A stretch of DNA of 12,686 nt from positions 1 to 12,686 of the forward strand of contig CAZOLI010000054.1 of NCBI GenBank assembly GCA_964580675.1. Reading direction: 5' to 3'. The position numbers were made by a program, and so were the translations under genes. The DNA is from CAZOLI01 sp964580675 (GTDB lineage: Bacteria; Planctomycetota; MHYJ01; CAYXQY01). A model generated the notes under the pieces. That model was given only the letters and a program-made list of their open reading frames with translations. It did no database searches and was not told the DNA's origin. This document shows positions 9,001 through 12,686 of the stretch, piece by piece. Each line of letters starts with the position of its first letter. Positions within the stretch are counted from its first letter, which is position 1.

Positions 9001-12000
9001 GTCAAGTTTCCGAAGTGCTCTTATCAGGTATCCGGAATCGGAATTTCGAATCCAGCGGCCCTGTTCCCTGTCATATGTGAGGGCGTTTTTGAGAATATTG
9101 ATTGCTTTTTTCCGGTAGGAATTCTCCCCGTTATCCCAATCGTCGTCACGGAGCTTTTCGAAAAATTCTCGTTTGTTCATGTGGGAATAGCGAAAGGCGA
9201 GGTTTCGGGGATCGAGAACATATTGGGAACTCCGAAGGGTTTCGACCGTAATGGCCGTCCCGTTCGGGTGCTTCAGTAACGCCTGTGGAATGTGTCCGGA
9301 TTGTCGGAGGTTTTTAATGGCATCGGAACGGAATTTCCATTCTCCTTCTCCATCGAGGTATTTCAGCACCTGCCGTTCCAGATGAGTTTTTCGAATCCAT
9401 TTCTGGAGCCGGACGAGACGACATCGGTTAATGGCCTCTTTCCATTTTTTGGGGGTAAACCACCGGGAAGCGTCCGCCAGCCGTTGCATGGTTATGGGCC
9501 GGCCCGGGGGATTATCCGTTACAATTTCCGCCTCCTCCAGCACCATCGGACCCTCATCTTCCTTTCGGATGGTTTTCAGAAGGTCGTTAAACAGATTCGA
9601 TTTCCATTTCCATTCTCCGTTTTTACGGGTTACGGGAGACAAGTGGTCTCTCGCTATTCTGCTCGTGAGTGTTACCACGACGGCCTGCAGTGTACGACGA
9701 AGATGTTTCAGATGGCGTCTGTAGTCATTGTGTTCGACCGATTCCGGGGTGACGAATTCGGATTTTTTCTGATCTCGCACGAAACCAAGATGACCCCCGT
9801 ACTTGTTCGAAGCTCCGGACCCATAATTCGACCTCTCGAGTTGGTAGGAATTCCTCTCAAGAATCCGGGTCGTTAATAAAAAACGAACGTTTTCGTTCGT
9901 CGACGATTGACCGAGAACCGTCCGGAGAAGATCACGGTCCTCCCCATCAATCCTGACGAAATAATCCTGAATAATATGCCGGTAAAAATTCAGCATTGCC
10001 GTACCGGTCGGCGAGATTTGATCAAGTCGTTCATCGTAGATCGTAACACCAACTGAGGCAGGAACGCCCTTTCCCTCCGGGTTCATTGTACGAATGGATA
10101 ATTTTCCTGATTCCGCCGGTTTGAGAACGTCACGAGACGGCGATAGTTGTACCGACAACTTTCGATCGGACGCCCCCGGCAAAAGCCAGCGATTGTCCGA
10201 AATCTTCTCGCCCATTCTGTCAAACGAATACGCAAAGACCTCTACCGGACCCGTGGTGTTTCCGGGGAGTTTTATGGTCCCCCGTCCCCGTCCGTTCTCC
10301 GTGGCCACCTGATCCGTATCCACGAGTTCACCGGCCGTGAACACATCCACATACACATGTTTTATACGATCCGTGGCAAGCACGCTGTAGTCATAGGGTC
10401 TTCCGGGTTCTGGAAATGCTTCTTCGGGAAAACGGAGTTTTATCGCCGGTCTTTTATCGAGTGTTATTTCCTCTTTCTTTTTGAATACCCTGCCGTCCTT
10501 CGTTTTTGCTTTGACCCGAATGGTCGATTCCCAGTAATCAAATCCGGTGGACAGAAAGCCTGCATTGCCCATGTTTTTCGTTCGCTTTTCCCGGGAGAGA
10601 GGTTTCAGATGAATTGTTGCGTGACCATCGGGTCCGGACGATACCTTTTTCCGGGAAAGAATACTGGCTTTGCTATCCTTCGTGGATAGGTGAAACGTCG
10701 CCGGCATTGGGTCATGGTTCGAATCAACAAGCATAATATGAATTTTGTTTTTCACGTCCGGGATGAGCTCGTCGCCCTCCGAAAAGATCATTATTTTCGG
10801 GTCTTTCCTTTCCGAGCGATCGTATTTGCCCTGGAAATCCACGACCTTCGAGTGTTCTTCGATCCGTCCTCCCGGATCCTTAATTCGGACCCGGAGAATT
10901 ATTTCGTACCAGCCGATGTGTTCTAATTCGTCACCGGATAATTCGTCACGAAGTTGAGGAAGCAATTTTACCCGGACTTCGGAACGTCCATTTTTGTCCA
11001 GATCAAATGATTTTTTCGCTATTTGTTCTCCTCTATCATCGTCGTACGTTTTTCTCACATAAAGTTTCGCGGTTCCCTTCCCACCACGCAGCGACGAACC
11101 ATGGTAGTATTTCGCAGTAATCCTGCCGCGGAAATCATCTGTTTTATCATAGTGAGATTTGTTCGTGTCGATGTTGATCTTAAAATCCGGCATCTGGTAA
11201 TCCCTCACAAGAATCCGTTTTATTGAAAGTGTGCCGGAACTTGTCGGGATCATCAGGGCATACCAGCCAGGCCGTGTTTCGTCGGAAAGATCAAACGCCA
11301 CGGTTGCGACTCCCTGATCATTGGTCGTTTTCTTCCGCCGGAACAGCAGGGTTTTCCTGGCATTCCGGAGTTGGATTTCCACGTTTTGACCGGTGAGGGG
11401 CGTTTTGCTGTCCTGTCGAGTCACCACCACACGCGCCTGTATCGTGTCCCCGGGGCGGTAAATGGGCCGGTCCGTTGCAATCTTATAATTCGGGCGATGA
11501 ACGATGTGCACGTTCTTCGTTACTCTGCGAGATTTTGACTCGTGTTGAACCTGTACCTTCAGTTTGTACTTGTTCTTCGACCAGTCCGGAACCGTAAACT
11601 TTTCCCGGACGGTTCCCGTTGAACCGGTTTTTGAACTGAAGAGTTTTCGTGTTTTCTCCGCTCCCGACAATCTCGCCGTCACGTTGGCTCCCGGTACAAG
11701 TTTCGGTTTGTTGCTCCGCGTGATTGGAAGGGAATTCAGCGTCGCCGGTCCTCTTGAGACCCGGACACGAACCGTCCGTTTGCTGCCCGGGACAAGGGTG
11801 GTCTGCGAACGGACATAAACGTACAGCATCTCTTCCTTTTGTTGTTGGTCCTTCCGGGCCGACTTCTTTTTCTCGCTCTTATTGGCCGAACGAACGTCCT
11901 GAGCTTTTGACGGAGCCCGGGTGTTTTCCGGGGTTTGCTGACAGCCGAGAAACACGAGGAACGAGGCAAAAACAATCAAAACCGGATAAATGGATTTGCG

Positions 12001-12003
12001 CAT
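6055..12003 (-). CDS. Alpha-2-macroglobulin-family lipoprotein with thioester and a four-module insertion
   Basis: A 1982-residue protein, longer than the roughly 1500-1650 residues of typical bacterial A2Ms. Residues 1-21 form a lipoprotein signal (hydrophobic core, then FLG-Cys21). Macroglobulin-like beta domains follow from about 60 to 700; MG2 carries DRPIYRPGDT at 178. Residues 760-1150 are an insertion with four similar modules of about 93 residues. A Gly/Ser-rich, bait-like linker (1198-1228) precedes the A2M domain (FPDTLYW at 1234, MADSITSWNV at 1258). The thioester-domain motif GCFEQ (Cys1454, Gln1457) is intact, followed by toroid signatures GGFSLW (1507), NGFWRGD (1561) and DGTWGNTQSTAL (1755). 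Residues 1850-1982 resemble the C-terminal macroglobulin/receptor-binding domain. Known family members change shape when cleaved by a protease and trap it, often linking covalently through the thioester. This one probably guards the envelope. The ATG directly before the basic signal peptide is clear, though no Shine-Dalgarno is. The usual partner, penicillin-binding protein 1C, is absent here. Confidence 0.95.
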   Translation of the reverse strand: MRKSIYPVLIVFASFLVFLGCQQTPENTRAPSKAQDVRSANKSEKKKSARKDQQQKEEMLYVYVRSQTTLVPGSKRTVRVRVSRGPATLNSLPITRSNKPKLVPGANVTARLSGAEKTRKLFSSKTGSTGTVREKFTVPDWSKNKYKLKVQVQHESKSRRVTKNVHIVHRPNYKIATDRPIYRPGDTIQARVVVTRQDSKTPLTGQNVEIQLRNARKTLLFRRKKTTNDQGVATVAFDLSDETRPGWYALMIPTSSGTLSIKRILVRDYQMPDFKINIDTNKSHYDKTDDFRGRITAKYYHGSSLRGGKGTAKLYVRKTYDDDRGEQIAKKSFDLDKNGRSEVRVKLLPQLRDELSGDELEHIGWYEIILRVRIKDPGGRIEEHSKVVDFQGKYDRSERKDPKIMIFSEGDELIPDVKNKIHIMLVDSNHDPMPATFHLSTKDSKASILSRKKVSSGPDGHATIHLKPLSREKRTKNMGNAGFLSTGFDYWESTIRVKAKTKDGRVFKKKEEITLDKRPAIKLRFPEEAFPEPGRPYDYSVLATDRIKHVYVDVFTAGELVDTDQVATENGRGRGTIKLPGNTTGPVEVFAYSFDRMGEKISDNRWLLPGASDRKLSVQLSPSRDVLKPAESGKLSIRTMNPEGKGVPASVGVTIYDERLDQISPTGTAMLNFYRHIIQDYFVRIDGEDRDLLRTVLGQSSTNENVRFLLTTRILERNSYQLERSNYGSGASNKYGGHLGFVRDQKKSEFVTPESVEHNDYRRHLKHLRRTLQAVVVTLTSRIARDHLSPVTRKNGEWKWKSNLFNDLLKTIRKEDEGPMVLEEAEIVTDNPPGRPITMQRLADASRWFTPKKWKEAINRCRLVRLQKWIRKTHLERQVLKYLDGEGEWKFRSDAIKNLRQSGHIPQALLKHPNGTAITVETLRSSQYVLDPRNLAFRYSHMNKREFFEKLRDDDWDNGENSYRKKAINILKNALTYDREQGRWIRNSDSGYLIRALRKLDVSPFGISVFADEEEGTFRDPKGSKEHFRASSLLACLFRRSTELMPTREFYNDLEHAEDKYEENTGQDLYSHQKDRYVVNSNVLKKLVKYLPEETRKDPWGNRITLGKRTVFHEKIDKHENFGHVYWRSAGPDGKFHTGDDITSRDHTLSVPDVELQEKYRLKPETGMPVKKVKTSNGEYEYEKLDIDRIIGFTESETSGGGAGGGFLGGSFSASGTASGGSGKSQGTGVRNWFPDTLYWSPLLNTDENGTTSFEFVMADSITSWNVQAQAHTEDGRYGSATTTIRSRKPFFARMNIPGHLSKGDEVTFPVVLQNNTDADKRVRVELELDDDSGLNISGSMNRSGKINKKSVETQYFPMSAERVGSHEITVTVSEDGKQLDAVSRTIDVSPSGKKVTSGESGRLGERESTVRHNIRIPEHAQKGSGAVSVRIYPDPSSLLMDGIRGMLKKPYGCFEQLTSTTYPNVLVVKTLNNIDQSGGEGELREEAVKHINNGYQRMINHQTDQGGFSLWEGRGEQNEPDLFLTAYGVRIFSDMTQVRSVDRQMLEDAVLWLISKQHENGFWRGDSGYFHTPSDVSDKQKHFLKSVYVLKSILRYWTRANDRKQKKLFSVEEGDTSGDSSGGFLDSLPENAERSTDEKIKMAVQKSLNWIKKNRKIARNSTYLLAQTVDLLIKLDPTDPITKRFIQELKDRADRGKRGQVSWSTDGRTLTGSRGKYARIETTALATRSMERVEKNSDLVTGGLQFLLKRRRSDGTWGNTQSTALVLHTLWQCLSSTGNGDTGSVTCKINNQKKTWNLSVEDRGTVKMWRNKSKVQQGNNRVVMTYSGTGQILYQIRTNWWLSEEEFRGGGKNKNLSLDVNYKTTSVSAGETIPVSATVENLSDRYLDMPVLRLSLPAGTALSEGVRDDLKNFPFINRLEVRNGVLTFYMDGLTKGERLQFSFPLVATIPGNTKTSFSRLYGYYNPDREALAEPVEVTISK

Positions 12004-12031
12004 GGTTTTTGGAGTTTCCGTAATCAGATTG

Positions 12032-12061
12032 ATTTTATGAAGGGGAGTTTATTTTACGCAA
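12032..12061 (-). promoter_or_regulatory. Candidate sigma70-type promoter for the A2M-like gene
   Basis: On the minus strand TTGCGT (12056-12061) and TAAAAT (12032-12037) are 18 bases apart. Transcription would start near 12024, leaving a leader of roughly 20 bases before the ATG at 12003. The surroundings are AT-rich. This is a sequence match only, and other weak matches exist further upstream. Confidence 0.35.
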
Positions 12062-12217
12062 TTCCTGTTCCAAAGGTAAAAACCTATGAATATTGGTATG
12101 ATGAAGCCAATTCACCGCCATATGCCGGCGATCTATGTAAGTTTATCTTGTTAATCTGTTTTACAATTTTCGGGGTTTCCTGAAGGAGGTGTTCGGTCGT
12201 CGAGTGTCTCACCGTTT

Positions 12218-12229
12218 GGAGAGCTCTCC
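12218..12229. promoter_or_regulatory. Perfect 12-bp palindrome, possible operator
   Basis: GGAGAGCTCTCC is its own reverse complement. It lies about 215 bases upstream of the A2M-like start and 140 bases downstream of the broken gene remnant. It may bind a dimeric regulator, but no second copy was seen in the window and no function can be assigned. Confidence 0.3.
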
Positions 12230-12329
12230 GCTCACGCCCGGGGAACGACTCGTGACCTGTAGGGAACAGTCAACACGGGTGGTTGGACGGTTGGAGGTCC
12301 GAAAATGGAAACAAACAATTCCACCATGC

Positions 12330-12358
12330 CCTTCCGGGATGTTCCAAAAGCGTATTCC
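12330..12358 (-). repeat. REP-like repeat (copy B)
   Basis: This aligns to copy A (5836-5865) in 25 of 30 columns. It begins about 11 bases after the stop codon of the broken gene remnant. On the minus strand ATCCC-GGAA-GGG folds into a tight hairpin with a GNRA-type loop. Only the right half of the element seen in copy A is recognisable here. Confidence 0.5.
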
Positions 12359-12368
12359 GGTTTTGTTA

Positions 12369-12619
12369 TTATTTCTTTTCCACGGTAAATTCCACGGTCA
12401 TTTTCACGCCGCCGTTGTGTGTACTGAGACGTTTGACTTTGCCGTGGTCGGGGAGTTTCAACGTCTGTGGTTTTTCGGAGGTGGGCTAACGTCTTCGTAA
12501 AACACCACTTTTCCGTCCCGTTTGGTCTTCTTGAACCGGTTGTCGGGGGTGTCGTCCCGATCCTCCAGTTTGACGCGAAAACCGGAATATGAAGCGTCAG
12601 GTGTCTTGCGTCGATCTGA
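12369..12619 (-). pseudogene. Frameshifted 3' remnant of an unidentified gene
   Basis: Two adjacent minus-strand frames join into one protein-like stretch. The upstream frame reads SYSGFRVKLEDRDDTPDN, then FKKTKRDGKVVFYEDVSP, and stops at TGA 12458-12460. The downstream frame, after a TAG at 12486-12488, reads KPQTLKLPDHGKVKRLS, then GGVKMTVEFTVEKK, and stops at 12369. One missing base, most simply in the A-run at 12471-12475 (minus strand), would join them. The charged, beta-like sequence and its codon use resemble real coding sequence. No start codon is visible: upstream the frame runs into a low-complexity heptamer repeat and meets a stop at 12680-12682. It therefore looks like the last 75-80 codons of a decayed or truncated gene. 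A sequencing error is the alternative explanation for the shift. I do not recognise the family. Confidence 0.5.
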
Positions 12620-12647
12620 GTTGTGTGTTGTGCGTTGTGGGTTGCGA
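12620..12647. repeat. Heptanucleotide tandem repeat (GTTGTGN)
   Basis: Three copies, GTTGTGT, GTTGTGC and GTTGTGG, are followed by a fourth, degenerate copy, GTTGCGA. The period is exactly 7 bases with the last base variable. It lies just beyond the 5' side of the broken gene remnant. Heptamer tandem repeats of this general kind are known from intergenic DNA in cyanobacteria and some other bacteria. Confidence 0.65.
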
Positions 12648-12686
12648 GTATTTGTTATTCGGGTGTCGAATTTCGGTTTTTATTCG

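Larger units (their letters stand above)
12004..12368. other. 365-bp spacer upstream of the A2M-like gene
   Basis: No convincing gene is present. The spacer holds, from the A2M start outward, a possible promoter (12032-12061), a perfect palindrome (12218-12229), an imperfect dyad TCACG/CGTGA (near 12232-12255), a direct repeat GGTTGGA-C-GGTTGGA (12281-12295) and a REP-like repeat (12330-12358). The 100 bases next to the A2M-like gene are AT-rich, as expected for a promoter region. Confidence 0.55.

Noticed and set aside
186..12003. The A2M-like protein and the LOV kinase as one operon or one functional system
   Set aside because: They share a strand, but 937 bp, possible terminator structures and a candidate promoter lie between them, and no known link joins the families.
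12037..12180. A short plus-strand frame (MKGSLFYAIPVPK...) with a hydrophobic C-terminus, divergent from the A2M-like gene
   Set aside because: No ribosome site, AT-rich promoter-like DNA, and overlap with the candidate promoter of the A2M-like gene make a chance frame more likely.
12458..12488. Programmed -1 ribosomal frameshift joining the two halves of the 12369-12619 fragment
   Set aside because: The site CCG-AAA-AAC is not a good slippery heptamer, no strong downstream stem-loop was seen, and the frame has no start codon. Gene decay or a base-call error is simpler.

Overview
The window reads as chromosomal sequence from a free-living Gram-negative bacterium of intermediate GC content. 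The Gram-negative call rests on a lipoprotein signal peptide on a very large alpha-2-macroglobulin (A2M)-type protein that would act in the periplasm. The phylum cannot be fixed. The long A2M with pseudopilin-like insertions recalls, from memory, proteins of Planctomycetota and related phyla. Neither large gene has a clear Shine-Dalgarno sequence, which is common in Bacteroidota-like lineages. Both clues are weak.

All coding signal is on the minus strand. Reading in the direction of transcription (high to low coordinates), the layout is as follows. (1) A short, broken 3' gene remnant (12369-12619) has one frameshift; a heptamer tandem repeat lies just beyond its 5' side. (2) A 365-bp spacer (12004-12368) holds a REP-like repeat, a perfect 12-bp palindrome and a possible promoter. 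(3) A 1982-residue lipoprotein of the A2M family (6055-12003) carries an intact CFEQ thioester motif and a roughly 390-residue insertion that looks like four tandem modules related to the GspG pseudopilin C-terminus. (4) A 937-bp spacer (5118-6054) has no convincing gene but holds several inverted repeats, two REP-like copies and a possible promoter. (5) A 1643-residue soluble hybrid histidine kinase (186-5117) has eight PAS domains, one of which is a LOV photosensor with all flavin-adduct residues, followed by HisKA, HATPase_c and two receiver domains. (6) A 185-bp 3' flank holds a weak hairpin and the edge of another REP-like copy.

The two large genes are probably separate transcription units, because the gap between them is large and each has its own candidate promoter. 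Nothing shows that they work together. The kinase would integrate blue light with other cytoplasmic signals and pass phosphate within itself and then to an unseen partner. The A2M-like lipoprotein would act in the envelope, probably trapping attacking proteases. The usual A2M partner, penicillin-binding protein 1C, is not in the window.

The most unusual features are the four-module insertion in the A2M protein, the LOV domain inside the long PAS array, and a dispersed family of short palindromic repeats found downstream of each coding unit.
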